The translations under genes were made by a program, and so were the position numbers. The notes beneath the pieces were generated by a model. It searched no databases and was not told the origin of the DNA. It worked only from the letters and a program-made list of their open reading frames with translations. This document shows, piece after piece, positions 8,281-19,728 of a stretch of 64,000 nt of DNA. The stretch covers positions 3,329,001 to 3,393,000 of the forward strand of contig NZ_CP118225.1 of NCBI RefSeq assembly GCF_028768465.1, read 5' to 3'. Source of the DNA: Rhodopirellula sp. P2 (GTDB taxonomy: Bacteria > Planctomycetota > Planctomycetia > Pirellulales > Pirellulaceae). Position 1 is the first letter of the stretch; each line of letters opens with the position of its first letter.

Positions 8281-9408
8281 TCAGGGCCGTGGACGCCCCT
8301 CGCAGGCGTTCTGCAAGCACGTTTCGTACGCGTCCACCATGGCGGGCCATCCAAAGCGGTCCACCACTTCCCCCGCATGCTGTTCCAGTCGTGATCGGAG
8401 TGCAGGGGAAGTCAGGCAATGCAGCAGACCGGCACGCAAAGATGATTCACTGTTGTCGACCAACCAGCCATTGCGTCCATGATCGATCACGTCCCGGACC
8501 GCTTCCCCAGCGTCGACTGTCAGCACAGCGGTGGAGCAAGCCATCGCTTCCAGCAATGCAGACGGGAATCCTTCGTACCGGCTGGGGAGCACGAACCAGT
8601 CCCCCGCTTGGTAGGCAGGCCAAATCGGCTGCGTCCAACCAGGGAACTGAATTTGCTGGTCGACATGCAGCTCACGAGCGAGTGCTTCAAGGGGACCTCG
8701 CTGGCTGCCTTCGCCGTGAATCGTGAGTTGCCAGTCCGGTGCAGCGGCTGGCAATTCTGCGAGTCCGCGAATCAATCGGTCAAATCCTTTTTCATGTTCG
8801 AGTCTTCCAACCGCAACGATCCGTTGTGTTTCCCCGTCGGGATCACCGTCCTCGGGCAGTCTGGTTGGACGCTTGGTGGTGAGGCCGCTGGTGGGAAGCT
8901 CCACGGCGGATGGGATCACGAGCGTGTGGCAACGCGTGCTCGACTGCAGGGTGGTTGCCACGTCTTCGCTCAGGCAGACGACTTGGTATGCCTTGGGGTA
9001 CAGGTGCCGTCGCAAGAACTCACGCGTTCGGCCAAGCGATTGGTGCTGGGGGTCGCTGCGTTCGCTGGCCACGACGGGGACACCGAGCCCGCGAGTCGCC
9101 AGCAACGTCAGCCAGTTCGTGGCGTCGCAGAAGGAGAGCACCACGTCAAAGTTGCCAGCGGCGATCGTCGCTCGTAGGCGGCGGGTTCGTGCCCAGAGCG
9201 AGACAGGGGTTTCGGGGGTCGACAAGACGTTGATGGATTGTCGCGAGACCCGAGAGTCGACTTCGTGTCGGCCGCGGCTTCCATCGTCCAGGGTGATCAG
9301 CGTGACGGAGTGCGAGCGAAGCGCCAGACGCGATGCCAGGCCCGCCATCACTCGTTCGGCTCCGCCGCCGTCGAGCGAGTGGATGACGCAGGCAATTTTC
9401 ATTTTCAT
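8281..9408 (-). CDS. GT4-family glycosyltransferase
   Basis: A 375-residue GT-B glycosyltransferase that should transfer a sugar from a nucleotide donor to a cell-surface glycan or lipid. The N-terminal domain starts with the glycine-rich loop HSLDGGGAERVMAGLA. The C-terminal domain has VGRLEHEKGFDRLI and the E-x7-E donor motif in SRYEGFPSALLEAMAC. Length and order match family 4 enzymes. No other polysaccharide gene is adjacent, so acceptor and donor cannot be inferred. The start has two alternatives, MKMK and MK, two codons apart. Confidence 0.9.
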   Translation of the reverse strand: MKMKIACVIHSLDGGGAERVMAGLASRLALRSHSVTLITLDDGSRGRHEVDSRVSRQSINVLSTPETPVSLWARTRRLRATIAAGNFDVVLSFCDATNWLTLLATRGLGVPVVASERSDPQHQSLGRTREFLRRHLYPKAYQVVCLSEDVATTLQSSTRCHTLVIPSAVELPTSGLTTKRPTRLPEDGDPDGETQRIVAVGRLEHEKGFDRLIRGLAELPAAAPDWQLTIHGEGSQRGPLEALARELHVDQQIQFPGWTQPIWPAYQAGDWFVLPSRYEGFPSALLEAMACSTAVLTVDAGEAVRDVIDHGRNGWLVDNSESSLRAGLLHCLTSPALRSRLEQHAGEVVDRFGWPAMVDAYETCLQNACEGRPRP

Positions 9409-9658
9409 GGACGGGATGGGCGGAACACGGACTTGGAAACAGCGAACGGAGGTGAACGTTTATCACGCAGGGCAACGGAATGGCAGCGTGCGGGGGAATT
9501 CTCCATCTGATTTGCGAAATTATTTGGCTTCGGGGTGGTTGTTTGGATTGCAACGATTGGACAGGTGACTACGGTGGAATGGGCACGGGGGTGTTCACGA
9601 TCGAAGTTTGCCAAATGATCCAATCACACCTCATTCTATGAGAGAAAGCGGGCCAGCT

Positions 9659-10225
9659 ATGTTGTCTCAAAAATCTGCCTTTTCGCGGGAATCGAGTCGC
9701 TTGAAGCGATCGATTCAACGCCTCTTCTTGGGCTTGGCGGTTGTTGCAGGCTGCGTGGCCTGCTGCGAAGAAGCGTCCGCTCAGTCGCCCTATGCGTTTG
9801 GGTTCCAACCATACGGTTTTTACCAGCCCTACGGATCGGTGTATCGATCCAGCATCCCAAACCCGCCGTATTTCGCGACCAATCCACCGGTTTACTACGG
9901 CACGCGTCACTACCGCCCCTACGGTGTCAGCCCCTTTGCGTCGCCACCGGTCGTGAGTCCCGGAGCGGACTATCGCAGCCAAGTGGCACCCATGAACCAA
10001 CGCCGTGGTTACGTCGGGCCGGTTTCGAATCCTTACATCTGCAAGGCGGGTGAATCGACCTCGCATTTGGTCACGAAGTCCAAGGCGGACGCAACCAAGT
10101 CGAGCGAAGTGGCAGCTGATTCGGAGTCCGCCACCACGTTGGTTTCGAATTCGGCTGACTTCACTCCTGGGAAGGTTCAAGCCAACCCCTTCGTGTCGGC
10201 CGAATTGCAATTCGCTCAACGCTGA
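9659..10225 (+). CDS. Small secreted Tyr/Pro-rich protein
   Basis: From ATG 9659 the product has 188 residues: a positively charged n-region (SRESSRLKRSIQR), a hydrophobic stretch LFLGLAVVAGCVACC and a likely cleavage site EEASAQS. The mature part is rich in Y, P, F and G (PYAFGFQPYGFYQPYG) and has no recognisable domain, so it is probably an exported structural or surface protein. Earlier starts, TTG 9608 and ATG 9638, are possible but would lengthen the n-region. It is transcribed divergently from the glycosyltransferase. The function is unknown. Confidence 0.65.
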   Translation: MLSQKSAFSRESSRLKRSIQRLFLGLAVVAGCVACCEEASAQSPYAFGFQPYGFYQPYGSVYRSSIPNPPYFATNPPVYYGTRHYRPYGVSPFASPPVVSPGADYRSQVAPMNQRRGYVGPVSNPYICKAGESTSHLVTKSKADATKSSEVAADSESATTLVSNSADFTPGKVQANPFVSAELQFAQR

Positions 10226-10268
10226 TTCACTGACGTTTGAGTGATCAAGCTCGCTCGTGTTGAGCGAG
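10222..10268. terminator. Possible bidirectional terminator between convergent genes
   Basis: A hairpin CTCGCTC-GTGTT-GAGCGAG (10250-10268), together with a weaker stem GATTCACT...AGTGATC just before it, lies between the convergent secreted-protein gene and argF. No U-run follows, so the call is weak. Confidence 0.35.
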
Positions 10269-10279
10269 TGGGTTCGTCC

Positions 10280-11218
10280 TCAAACGCGAATGTTTTCTGC
10301 GATCCATTCGGGACGCAGAAGTTGGATCAGCAAAGCCTTTTGGGCGTGCATTCGATTGCCCGCCTGTTCAATCACATCGCTCTGTGGGCCATCCATCACT
10401 GCGTCCGTGATCTCCTCGCCTCGCACGGCGGGCAAGCAATGCAGCACGCGAGCGGTTTTCGGAGCCGCTTCGAGCAACGCCTCGTTGACTTGGAATTCTT
10501 TGAAGGCGGCACGTCGTTCAATGGACTCCGCCTCCTGTCCCATGCTGGTCCAAACGTCGGTGTAGATCGCGTCGGCGTTTTGGACTGCAGCGATCGGGTC
10601 GGTGATTTGGTTCAGTTTCGCGTTGGGGAATTTTTCCATGATGCGATCGAGCCAAGGTTGGTCGAGTTCGTAGCCGTCTGGGCGGGCAAGCGTGAACTGA
10701 ATGTCCAGCATGGCACAGGCGAGCGCCAGCGAACGGGAAACGTTGTTGCCGTCACCCACGAACACCATGTGGCGACCTTTGACATCGCCGAAGTTCTCCT
10801 GCAGCGTCAGCACATCTGCAATCGCTTGGCAGGGATGGCTGAGATCGGTGAGGCTGTTGATGACCGGGACGGCGTTGTATTTGGCCAGTTGCTCAACACG
10901 GTCGTGAGACTTCGCTCGACACGCGACGGCGTCAACGAATTGACCGAGTACACGCGTGAAGTCGGATGGCGATTCGCGCTTGCCCCAGCCGACATCATCG
11001 CCCAGGAACAGACTGCTGCCCCCAAGGTGATTCATGCCCGTTTCAAAGCTGACGCGGGTCCGCAAACTTGGTTTTTCAAACAGCAACGCCAGTGTGTAGC
11101 GTTCCAAGATCGCGGGCCGTTCGCCCTGTTTCAATTTGGCTTTGAGGGTTTGTGCGGTTGCTAAAATCTGACGCAACTCTTGCGGGGTCAGATCAAAGAG
11201 GGTGAGCAAGTGTCGCAT
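10280..11218 (-). CDS. argF: Ornithine carbamoyltransferase
   Basis: Converts ornithine and carbamoyl phosphate to citrulline, the sixth step of arginine synthesis. The 312-residue protein has the carbamoyl-phosphate loop [13 protein letters not shown], the signature [11 protein letters not shown], the ornithine-binding DVWTSMGQE and the catalytic HCLPAVRG. The ATG at 11218 shares its A with the TGA of the upstream gene; a TTG one codon earlier is also possible. It is the last gene of the argB, ArgD-like, argF run, whose overlapping stops and starts indicate translational coupling. Confidence 0.95.
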   Translation of the reverse strand: MRHLLTLFDLTPQELRQILATAQTLKAKLKQGERPAILERYTLALLFEKPSLRTRVSFETGMNHLGGSSLFLGDDVGWGKRESPSDFTRVLGQFVDAVACRAKSHDRVEQLAKYNAVPVINSLTDLSHPCQAIADVLTLQENFGDVKGRHMVFVGDGNNVSRSLALACAMLDIQFTLARPDGYELDQPWLDRIMEKFPNAKLNQITDPIAAVQNADAIYTDVWTSMGQEAESIERRAAFKEFQVNEALLEAAPKTARVLHCLPAVRGEEITDAVMDGPQSDVIEQAGNRMHAQKALLIQLLRPEWIAENIRV

Positions 11219-12762
11219 CAATGTTTCTCCGTTTCCTCGTTGGATTCGAACTCGTCCAGTTCGTTGTTTTCCAGTTCAGTTTCATCTTGTTCGGTTGGTT
11301 CTGCGTCTTCTTCTTGGTCGGTTTCCTCGTCCTGTTCTTCTTCGTCGTCGTACTCCTCGTCGAATTCGTCCTCGTCTTCTTCCTCATCGACTGGATCTTC
11401 ATCGACCATTTCCTCGGATTCGTCTTCTTGAAACGTTTCGTCCGAGGTGTCTGAATCCGCTTCTGTTTCGTTTGCTGGGGCTGCTTCCAGGGCTTCGTCG
11501 GTGATCACTGCACCTGTGCGCGCACTGTCAGCAGGCTCACTGTCTTCCGGTTCACCGTCAGCAAGTTCCGACGCCCCCCAGTCATTGTCTTCCAGGGCCT
11601 CGGCGGCGTCTTGCTCGGGAATCACCTGAGCGGAGGAGGGGGGCGGTTCCTGGTTTTGTTCCAACCCCGCCAGCACGGCATCGATTCGGTCGATCAGGTT
11701 GGCTTGCTCCTCGTTTGTCATCAACAAAGGAGGCTGGAACAGCACGGAATGTTCGCTGCAGACCGATGCGTGCAGTTTCTTGGCGTTGGCTTTTTCGAGC
11801 CAAGCTTGTGAGTCAACGTCCAGTTCCAGGACCACAGTGTGACCACTGACGTGCAGATCGCGAACACAACCACGGGTGGCAATTCGTTCCGCCAATGCAA
11901 ATGCGAAAGCGTCCGCGTCCGTTGCCAGTGCATCGGATTCCAGCAGCATCGACAGAGTGGAGGAGATCAGATGTCCGACCAGATCATTGGCGGGAACCAA
12001 GCCCTCCGCCTGCGCTGCGAGAGACTGGCCAAGCACCAGCAATCCACCGGGCAGATCAAAGGTCAATCCCGCCGCAAGGATCACAGCGTCAGCCGAGATT
12101 CCAGCGACCATCTCATGCGCGAAAAGATGCCCGTTTCCGACTGCGGGAACGTTGCCATGGTCGATGATCAAGCAGGTGCCGGTTTCGTCACATCGTTGTC
12201 GGCACTTCGCCCACCATTCGGCACTGATGGGTTGGCCGACGCCGCTGAAATCCCACGGTGACACCAAGGCCACGGCCGTGGACGAATCAATGCGGTCAAC
12301 GAAGCGATCGGCGGGAGCATGCACAAAGCCGGGCAACAAGGGCCACTCGTCGCCTCGCAGGGATGAATTGCCACTCGCCATTCCGGCCACGATGCTGCGT
12401 CCATGATCGCTGCCGACCAAGCACAGGCACTTGGGCGACAAGGGGACATCGCCCGCATGGGTGTCGGATGTTTGCAGGGCTTGATGGTGACGGCGCCCCG
12501 CTACCAGTGCATGCTCCAGGGCCTGGTCTTTCGTCGATGTGCTGATGCAATCCGCGATGGTGGAGGCATCGTGTTGGGTCAGCGTTCGAAGTTGCTCGGT
12601 GATCTTGGTAGGCAAGGCAACATCGCCACGCCATTCCGGTTGATCCGCGAATTGATGCAGCGCGTCACGGCACGAGTTTCCACCGGTGGGTGAGAGGCGG
12701 CCGGCAATCGCATTGATCCAGCCGTCGCCGAGCGGGCAATCGTCGCTGCCAGTCGCGTTCAC
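11218..12762 (-). CDS. ArgD-like class III aminotransferase homologue, PLP lysine missing, acidic tail
   Basis: A 514-residue protein from a GTG overlapping the argB stop. Residues 70-365 follow the class III aminotransferase pattern of Arg[19 protein letters not shown] at the PLP-phosphate loop, [13 protein letters not shown] for the FHGRTxGxxxxTG region, LLPGFVHAP, and CLIIDHGN for LLIxDEVQ, keeping D201. Where ArgD has TLAKGL, this protein reads ILAAGL, so the Schiff-base lysine is Ala231. Residues 380-514 form an Asp/Glu-dominated tail. It is probably catalytically dead and may act as a scaffold or regulator of the pathway; that role is inference. Confidence 0.85.
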   Translation of the reverse strand: MNATGSDDCPLGDGWINAIAGRLSPTGGNSCRDALHQFADQPEWRGDVALPTKITEQLRTLTQHDASTIADCISTSTKDQALEHALVAGRRHHQALQTSDTHAGDVPLSPKCLCLVGSDHGRSIVAGMASGNSSLRGDEWPLLPGFVHAPADRFVDRIDSSTAVALVSPWDFSGVGQPISAEWWAKCRQRCDETGTCLIIDHGNVPAVGNGHLFAHEMVAGISADAVILAAGLTFDLPGGLLVLGQSLAAQAEGLVPANDLVGHLISSTLSMLLESDALATDADAFAFALAERIATRGCVRDLHVSGHTVVLELDVDSQAWLEKANAKKLHASVCSEHSVLFQPPLLMTNEEQANLIDRIDAVLAGLEQNQEPPPSSAQVIPEQDAAEALEDNDWGASELADGEPEDSEPADSARTGAVITDEALEAAPANETEADSDTSDETFQEDESEEMVDEDPVDEEEDEDEFDEEYDDEEEQDEETDQEEDAEPTEQDETELENNELDEFESNEETEKH

Positions 12763-13664
12763 TGATGAATCTCCGTGCCCACACCGTCTGTGGTGAAGAT
12801 TTCAAGCAACAAGGAATGGCGCAAGCGACCGTCGATGATGTGAACCTTTTGCACGCCGCGTCCCAGGGTTTCCAAGCAGGCTTCGACCTTTGGAATCATG
12901 CCGGATTTGATCACGCCATCGGTGATCAACTGGCGCGCCTCATCAGCGGACAACGCGGGGATGATGGTGGAGGGATCTTCGGGGTCGCGACGAACACCGT
13001 TGACGTCGGAAAGGAACACCAGTTTGTCTGCACCGAGTGACTGAGCGACGGCCATCGCAGCGGTGTCAGCGTTGACGTTGTACATTTGGCCCTGCTCATC
13101 CTCGCACAAGGAGGGGATCACGGCGACTTGATCGGTGTAGGCCAGGCTTTCGATCACGTCGCGATCGACCTCGGTCACTTCGCCAACGTATCCCAGGTCA
13201 TCGCCCTCGGGATCGATCAGCTTTTTGCCTTTCAGAACGCACGTGGTTCGTGGTGACAGATTGACCGCGCGGCCACCCAAATGTTCCATCATCTCGGTCA
13301 ACTCGACGTTCAATTCTCCCGCGAGAACTTGCTCGACGACCTTCAGCGATTCCTCGTCGGTGACGCGGCGGCCGCGAATGAATTGGGCTTGGATGCCCGC
13401 TTGGGTCATCGCTGCTGTGATGGCTTTGCCACCACCATGGACCACCACCGGACGCAGTCCGACGGTTTCCATGAAGATCACATCCAATAACAAATGATGG
13501 AGTGCTTCTCGGTCTTCCAGCAGACTGCCACCAAGTTTGATGACCATCGTTTTGCCTCGAAAACGACGGATCCAGCCCATCGCTTCGATGAGTGTGTCAG
13601 CTTTCGCAATCGCTTGGTCCATGAGCGGCGGGGGTCCCAGTTGGACGTGAGAATCAGATGACAT
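12759..13664 (-). CDS. argB: Acetylglutamate kinase
   Basis: Phosphorylates N-acetylglutamate, the second step of arginine synthesis. From ATG 13664 the protein has 301 residues, the usual length; the frame runs 35 codons further upstream without support. Visible family motifs are the [10 protein letters not shown] nucleotide loop, [27 protein letters not shown] and [11 protein letters not shown]. The C-terminal [12 protein letters not shown] equivalent reads [16 protein letters not shown]. It heads the three-gene arginine run; 129 bases separate it from the membrane-protein gene upstream. Confidence 0.95.
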   Translation of the reverse strand: MSSDSHVQLGPPPLMDQAIAKADTLIEAMGWIRRFRGKTMVIKLGGSLLEDREALHHLLLDVIFMETVGLRPVVVHGGGKAITAAMTQAGIQAQFIRGRRVTDEESLKVVEQVLAGELNVELTEMMEHLGGRAVNLSPRTTCVLKGKKLIDPEGDDLGYVGEVTEVDRDVIESLAYTDQVAVIPSLCEDEQGQMYNVNADTAAMAVAQSLGADKLVFLSDVNGVRRDPEDPSTIIPALSADEARQLITDGVIKSGMIPKVEACLETLGRGVQKVHIIDGRLRHSLLLEIFTTDGVGTEIHQ

Positions 13665-13793
13665 CAGAACTGAATGATTAGAAAGATCGACGAAAAAAAG
13701 ATGCCGGCGAGCGAATGCTGGCCGGCGTGGGCGAATTTCGTCGAGAATTGCTGGGTGGAAACCGAACAAGTCTACGAATGGCCAACGAGCGGG

Positions 13794-15161
13794 TCAATCA
13801 TGGCCGGCCGGTCGACCCCGCCGCTGCATTTCTGCCTGCTGGCGACCGGTTCGCATCCCCAGCCACCCGGTCAGGACCGCGAGAGGCAGGAATCCGGCGG
13901 CGATTGCCGTCAAACTCAGGCCACTGAAGCGTAGGAGCCCGAACAATTGAGCCGACATGACGTCGCCACCTCGCACCACAGCCGTGTCCAGAAAACCTTT
14001 TGCTTGATACAGAGTGCGGCGATCCACGACCGTGTACAGGACCTGGATTCCGGGAGCGAACACGGAATAGCTGGCCGCACGGTGGACGACGACCAACGCG
14101 ACGATCCACTGCAGACTGGGCCAAAAGGCCAATCCGGCGAATCCGATCACGTAGATCATCGGGAACACGCCGAGGACGATTGCCATGCCCAGACGACGCA
14201 GCAAGGCGGCGGTGCCGAGCAATTGAACCGCCAGAGTGAGGCTGAGCACCCAGAGATTGATCTTGGACATCAGCGCGAATCGGTCGGCCTTGTTCAGCCC
14301 CGCTTCGCGAATGAAATCCGCTTGTTCGCAGTACACCGTGGTGGCGCACGCTTGCAGCGCCAACAAAAACAGACACAGCCCCAACAGGTACGGCGATTGG
14401 CCCACCGCTCGCACGCCGACCCACATCGAGGTCTTGGCTTTGGCAGGACCCGCCTTCGGCGAGTCAGCATTTTCCGCCGAGACGAGCCCAGGAGGTTCGG
14501 CGGTGGTTCCAGCGGCGGCGGCGTTGTCGGGCTCACCGCCAACCTGGGCCTGCTTGGATTTTGTTTTCGCGAAAAAGTGGCCGCATTGTTGGCAGAGTTC
14601 CAAGGCGACGATGCCAGCGATCAAGACATACGAAACGTCGGCTTGTTGGGAGAGCCAGGATGCAAAGGCTGACCCCGCGATGCCTCCGATCGTTCCGCCT
14701 GCGGAGATGAATCCGAACAGTCGTTTGGCTTGATCGCTTTGATACGAGTCCGTGAAAACGCTCCACATCAGCGAGACAACAAACAGATTGAAGACGCTCA
14801 ACCAGACGAAGTAGAAACGTCCGACCCAGGCGGCGACGTGGGGGTCATTGGCTTGCATCGCGAAAAAGAAGACGAGCAAGTTCAGTTCAAAGAATCGGTA
14901 CACACGGCTGACCAACCGCATGCCGCGGCCGCGGTTGGCGACGGAGGCGTAGATGGGGGAGGCGATTAACATCGCCAGGAAGCTCGCCAAGAACAGCCAC
15001 GGAATCTCATCGCTGCCCCGGGCAAACGCTTCGGCTTCGCGGAGGGGACGCAGTTGGTAGTAGCCGCCCAGCAAACAGAAGAACCAGGCCGTGGACCAAA
15101 CCAAAAGCTGGATCTCTCCCGGGCGAAAGAATTGGTCCCTCCACGTTCGCAGACGATTCAC
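13794..15161 (-). CDS. MFS / nucleotide-exchange-like membrane transporter
   Basis: A 455-residue integral membrane protein with about 11-12 hydrophobic segments, beginning with a conserved-looking QLLVWSTAWFFCLLGGYYQLRPLREAEA and followed by FGFISAGGTIGGIAGS. The arrangement recalls the NTP/NDP exchanger (Tlc/Npt) branch of the MFS superfamily, which is often annotated in planctomycetes simply as MFS. A hydrophilic loop (about 205-250) splits the protein in two halves. The start is a GTG overlapping the stop of the preceding gene (GTGA), so the two are coupled. The substrate is not inferable. Confidence 0.75.
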   Translation of the reverse strand: MNRLRTWRDQFFRPGEIQLLVWSTAWFFCLLGGYYQLRPLREAEAFARGSDEIPWLFLASFLAMLIASPIYASVANRGRGMRLVSRVYRFFELNLLVFFFAMQANDPHVAAWVGRFYFVWLSVFNLFVVSLMWSVFTDSYQSDQAKRLFGFISAGGTIGGIAGSAFASWLSQQADVSYVLIAGIVALELCQQCGHFFAKTKSKQAQVGGEPDNAAAAGTTAEPPGLVSAENADSPKAGPAKAKTSMWVGVRAVGQSPYLLGLCLFLLALQACATTVYCEQADFIREAGLNKADRFALMSKINLWVLSLTLAVQLLGTAALLRRLGMAIVLGVFPMIYVIGFAGLAFWPSLQWIVALVVVHRAASYSVFAPGIQVLYTVVDRRTLYQAKGFLDTAVVRGGDVMSAQLFGLLRFSGLSLTAIAAGFLPLAVLTGWLGMRTGRQQAEMQRRGRPAGHD

Positions 15162-15685
15162 TCAGCGGTCGCCGGTTGCGGTTCCAGGGTGTCGGCCGGA
15201 TCAATCTGGACGGGGGCAGAGGTGGCAACCTCATCCGAGGTTGCGGGGATCCCGCGGACTTTCACAAAACCCGAGATGCCCACGATGAGGGCGGCGAACA
15301 GAACGATCACTTTCAACCATTTGGCTCGATTTTCGCGAATCCCGGCGAAGGCAGCGCTGCGGCCCACCAATGCCGAGGCCAGGAAGAAAATCGAGAAGGC
15401 GAGCAACATTTTGACGCCCAGCAAACCGTGGTACAGCCCGTCCCCTTTGTGGTTCGGAATCGCTCGCATGTAGTTGTAGAAACCGCTGAGTAAAAACAGC
15501 AAGATGCCGCCGTGAATGAACCGCTTCCATCGCCCCGTCACGGCCTGAGCCAATGTTTGATGGGCTTCTGCCGAGATCAATTTGGCGGACGGGAGCAACA
15601 CCAACAGCATGAACGCCGAACCACCGACCAAGGTGATCGCTGTGCCGACGTGGATGATTCGTGAAAGGACATCCAGAGCAAACAT
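15158..15685 (-). CDS. Small integral membrane protein, CopD/DUF4149-like
   Basis: 175 residues with four predicted membrane segments: HVGTAITLVGGSAFMLLVLLP, a helix with HGGILLFLLSGFYNYM, a third with GVKMLLAFSIFFLASALVG, and LKVIVLFAALIVGISGF. The conserved-looking His residues near the first and second helices and the layout resemble CopD/DUF4149-type proteins, some of which bind haem or copper. The mature C terminus is short and hydrophilic. It overlaps the downstream transporter gene by four bases and is probably the first gene of this operon. The function is uncertain. Confidence 0.7.
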   Translation of the reverse strand: MFALDVLSRIIHVGTAITLVGGSAFMLLVLLPSAKLISAEAHQTLAQAVTGRWKRFIHGGILLFLLSGFYNYMRAIPNHKGDGLYHGLLGVKMLLAFSIFFLASALVGRSAAFAGIRENRAKWLKVIVLFAALIVGISGFVKVRGIPATSDEVATSAPVQIDPADTLEPQPATAE

Positions 15686-16158
15686 GTGCAGGCCGGTCGA
15701 GTGCGAAGGAAAGAATCCGGAGCAGGATTCTAGGATGGAATGCGTGTGCGACCAATTTCATGGCCGGCCGGCAACTGGGCAACCCCACTGGCGACCCCTC
15801 TGACGTCGAGTTTGCCCAGCATCGAGTTTCCCCAGGCCTCGAGATTTTCCAGACGCCGAGTTTCTCCAGGAGTCATGTTTCACTGCCACAGGCGAAACCA
15901 GAGGGATGTCCACGCCACCGTCCTCGATGCAGTCGCTATGCTATCGCACCGGCGTCATCCGTTCGTGTTCACGCCGTCCCGCCTGATGCTTCCCTGCCCT
16001 CCGTGTCTCATTCCACGAGCACGAATGCTCGTGGTCGGGGCGATCCGTTTCCATTGGCTCGTTCCTGACTCAGCGTTGCCGGATCCTGGACAAACGTTTT
16101 CGGCAACATTCGCATCGGAAATCGTCCCCGCTCTTTCAAACCCACCATCACTTGAACC
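15686..16158. other. Intergenic region between divergent genes, no gene seen
   Basis: The 473 bases separate divergently transcribed genes and must contain the promoters of both the membrane-protein operon and the sugar transporter operon. A short imperfect repetition of the type CATCGAGTTTCCCCAGG / CGCCGAGTTTCTCCAGG occurs near 15821-15875. No convincing ORF, operator or -35/-10 pair could be fixed by eye. Confidence 0.5.
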
Positions 16159-17145
16159 ATGTTCAAAATCACAAATCGAGTTGGCTGTCTCGCTGCACTT
16201 CTGGTCCTGTTCGTGTCGGGATGCAGTTCCTCCAGTTCCACTTCACAAAACGCGGCGGATGCAGACGCCAAACCTCGCGTGGCTTTGATCATGAAGTCAT
16301 TGGCGAATGAGTTTTTCTCGACGATGGCCAAGGGAGCTGAAACGCATCAGTCCGAAAACTCCGATCAATACGACTTGATCGTCAACGGGATCAAAGATGA
16401 GCGAGATGTCAGTCGCCAAGTCGCTTTGGTCGAAGAGATGGTTGCCAGCGGCGTGGACGCGATTGTGATCGCGCCGGCGGATTCCAAGGTTTTGGTGCCG
16501 GCCCTTCGACGAGCCATTGAAGCGGGAGTCATCGTTGTCAACATCGACAACCGCTTGGATGCGGAGGTGTTGAATCAAGAAGGCGTCAGCATCCCATTTG
16601 TTGGTCCCGACAACATGGCAGGGGCGAAGAAGATCGGTGATCACTTGGCCGCGAATCGCAAAGGTGACAAGGTCGCGATTCTGGAAGGGATCCGCACGTC
16701 CTACAACGCTCAACAGCGTTTGAAGGGATTTGAGGCGGCGATGAAGGAAGCCGGCATGGAAATTGTCAGCAGCCAATCCGCGGATTGGGAAATGTCTCGG
16801 GCGAACACCGTGGCCTCGTCCATGTTGAGTGAGCATCCCGAGATCAGTGGCATTTTGGCGGCGAATGATTCGATGGCTCTCGGAGCCATTGCAGCGGTCA
16901 AAGGTGCGGGCCGGGCCGGCGAAGTGCAGATTGTTGGCTTTGATAACATCTCGGCGATTCGGCAAGCCATTGAAGACGGCAAGGTGTTGGCGACGGCGGA
17001 TCAACATGGTGACCAGTTGGCTGTCTTTGGGATCGAAGCCGCGCTAGAACAAATCCAAGGTGAAGCCTCCGGTTCGGACGTTTCCATCGAAGATGTCGAG
17101 ACGCCGGTGGATCTGATCACCGCCGAGATCTTGAGCCAACCATGA
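16159..17145 (+). CDS. Sugar ABC transporter substrate-binding lipoprotein (RbsB-like)
   Basis: A 328-residue periplasmic-binding protein of the ribose/galactose class (Peripla_BP_4). It has a lipoprotein signal ending LVLFVSGCSSS (Cys22), then PRVALIMKSLANEFFSTMAKGA, the DAIVIAPADSKVL and VVNIDNRLD segments that bind sugar, and the second lobe with GILAANDSMALGAIAAV and VGFDNI. It delivers a sugar, probably a pentose or related monosaccharide, to the permease encoded two genes downstream. The stop overlaps the ATP-binding gene (ATGA). Confidence 0.93.
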   Translation: MFKITNRVGCLAALLVLFVSGCSSSSSTSQNAADADAKPRVALIMKSLANEFFSTMAKGAETHQSENSDQYDLIVNGIKDERDVSRQVALVEEMVASGVDAIVIAPADSKVLVPALRRAIEAGVIVVNIDNRLDAEVLNQEGVSIPFVGPDNMAGAKKIGDHLAANRKGDKVAILEGIRTSYNAQQRLKGFEAAMKEAGMEIVSSQSADWEMSRANTVASSMLSEHPEISGILAANDSMALGAIAAVKGAGRAGEVQIVGFDNISAIRQAIEDGKVLATADQHGDQLAVFGIEAALEQIQGEASGSDVSIEDVETPVDLITAEILSQP

Positions 17146-18721
17146 CCGTTGCTCTCTCGGTTCGCGGACTGACCAAACGCTATGGCACCGTCACCGTGCT
17201 GGATGATGTCTCGATCGATTTTCAAGCTGGGAACCTGCACGCTTTGCTCGGGGCCAACGGGGCTGGCAAAAGCACCCTTTGCAAGATCATCAGTGGTTTG
17301 ATCCCGGCGTCCGCTGGGCAGATGAGTCTTTCGGGCGACGATCATTGTCCCGGCAACAAGCAAGACGCCGAGGCTCGCGGGGTTCAGATCGTTCAGCAAG
17401 AACTGAATTTGATTGAAACGTTGTCGGTCGCCGAAAACCTACGATTGGCATCGTTGCCGAATCGATGGGGCGTGTTGCGAATGGGCGAACTGCATCGATC
17501 GGCCCGCACAATTCTGGATCAGTTTGGTTTGCCCGATGTCGATTCGCATGCGATTGTCGGCCAGTTGGGGGTTGGGAAACAGCAGATGATCGAAATTGCG
17601 GCCGCACTGGCCCGCGATGCTCGCGTGTTGATTCTCGATGAGCCGACCGCTGCGCTCTCGGGCAGCGAATCCGAAGAGTTGTTCACGCACTTGAAACAGA
17701 TGCGTGACCAAGGCGTCGCAATCATTTATATCTCCCACCGACTCGAAGAAGTCCAGCAGCTGTCGGATCAAGTGAGCGTGCTGCGGGACGGGCGTCTCGT
17801 CACCACGGAACCGATTTCGCGAATCAATCGTGAGAAGATGGTGGCGTGGATGAGTGCGGAAGAAAATGAATCCAAGTCTTCCAGGCAAGCGGGGCCCGAG
17901 TTTGTGAGTCATCGGACCGACCAGGTTGGATTGTTGGTGGAGCGAATGACGTCTGGGATGGTCGATGATGTTTCGTTCTCGGTCCGCCGCGGAGAACGAT
18001 TTGGGGTCGCGGGTTTGGTGGGTTCCGGGCGAACCGAGTTGCTGCGAGCGATCTTCGGTGCGGATGTGGCGACGTCCGGCAACGTTTCGCTGGGCGACGG
18101 AGAACGTCTGCGATTCACGCACCCCAGCCAAGCCGTCGAAGCCGGTTTCGCGATGGTCACCGAGGACCGCAAGCAAAGCGGATTGTTGTTGTCGCAGTCG
18201 ATTCGAGCCAACACGTCCCTCGCGGCGCTGGCCAGCAAGTTTTCGGACAAGGGATGGATTCGCGAAAAGGCGGAGGTCGATGCGGCGACGTCGATTCATC
18301 GGTCCTTGGAGACTCGGCATCAATCGTTGGAACAAGCGGTTGGGACGCTCAGCGGCGGCAACCAGCAGAAGGTCGCGGTGGCCAAGTGGCTGACTCGAGG
18401 CGCCGAGGTGTACCTGTTCGATGAACCGTCACGCGGGATCGATGTGGCGGCGCGTGGCAAACTTTATGAGCTGTTTGAGGAATTGGCCAAGCAAGGCAAA
18501 ACGATTGTGATTGTGAGTAGTGATTTGGAAGAGTTATTCGAGACATGCGATGCGATCGCGGTCCTGTCAGCCGGGAAGATCATGGCGACGTTCGAGCGAG
18601 ACGAGTTCAGCGAGGACGCGATTTTGGAAGCGTCTTTCGCGGGGCAGGAATCCCGGCCGACGTCACGTCTTCTCGGTGCAATGTCCACGCCCGGCGGCCA
18701 ACGAAACGATGAGGCCACTTC

Positions 18722-18725
<4 letters not shown>
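17142..18725 (+). CDS. Sugar ABC transporter ATP-binding protein (RbsA-like)
   Basis: A 527-residue double ATPase of the RbsA/MglA type that energises sugar import. The first cassette has Walker A GANGAGKST, an ABC signature reading VGQLGVGKQQM and Walker B VLILDEPTAALS. The second has a degenerate Walker A, GLVGSGRTEL, a good signature TLSGGNQQKV and Walker B VYLFDEPSRGID. This asymmetry is normal for the family. It overlaps its neighbours on both sides by four bases, so the three genes are translationally coupled. Confidence 0.94.
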
Positions 18726-19678
<953 letters not shown>

Positions 19679-19728
19679 TCGGTTGGCAGCTGATTGCTTG
19701 CCAGGCAGTTAGCTGAGCGAGTTGATTG

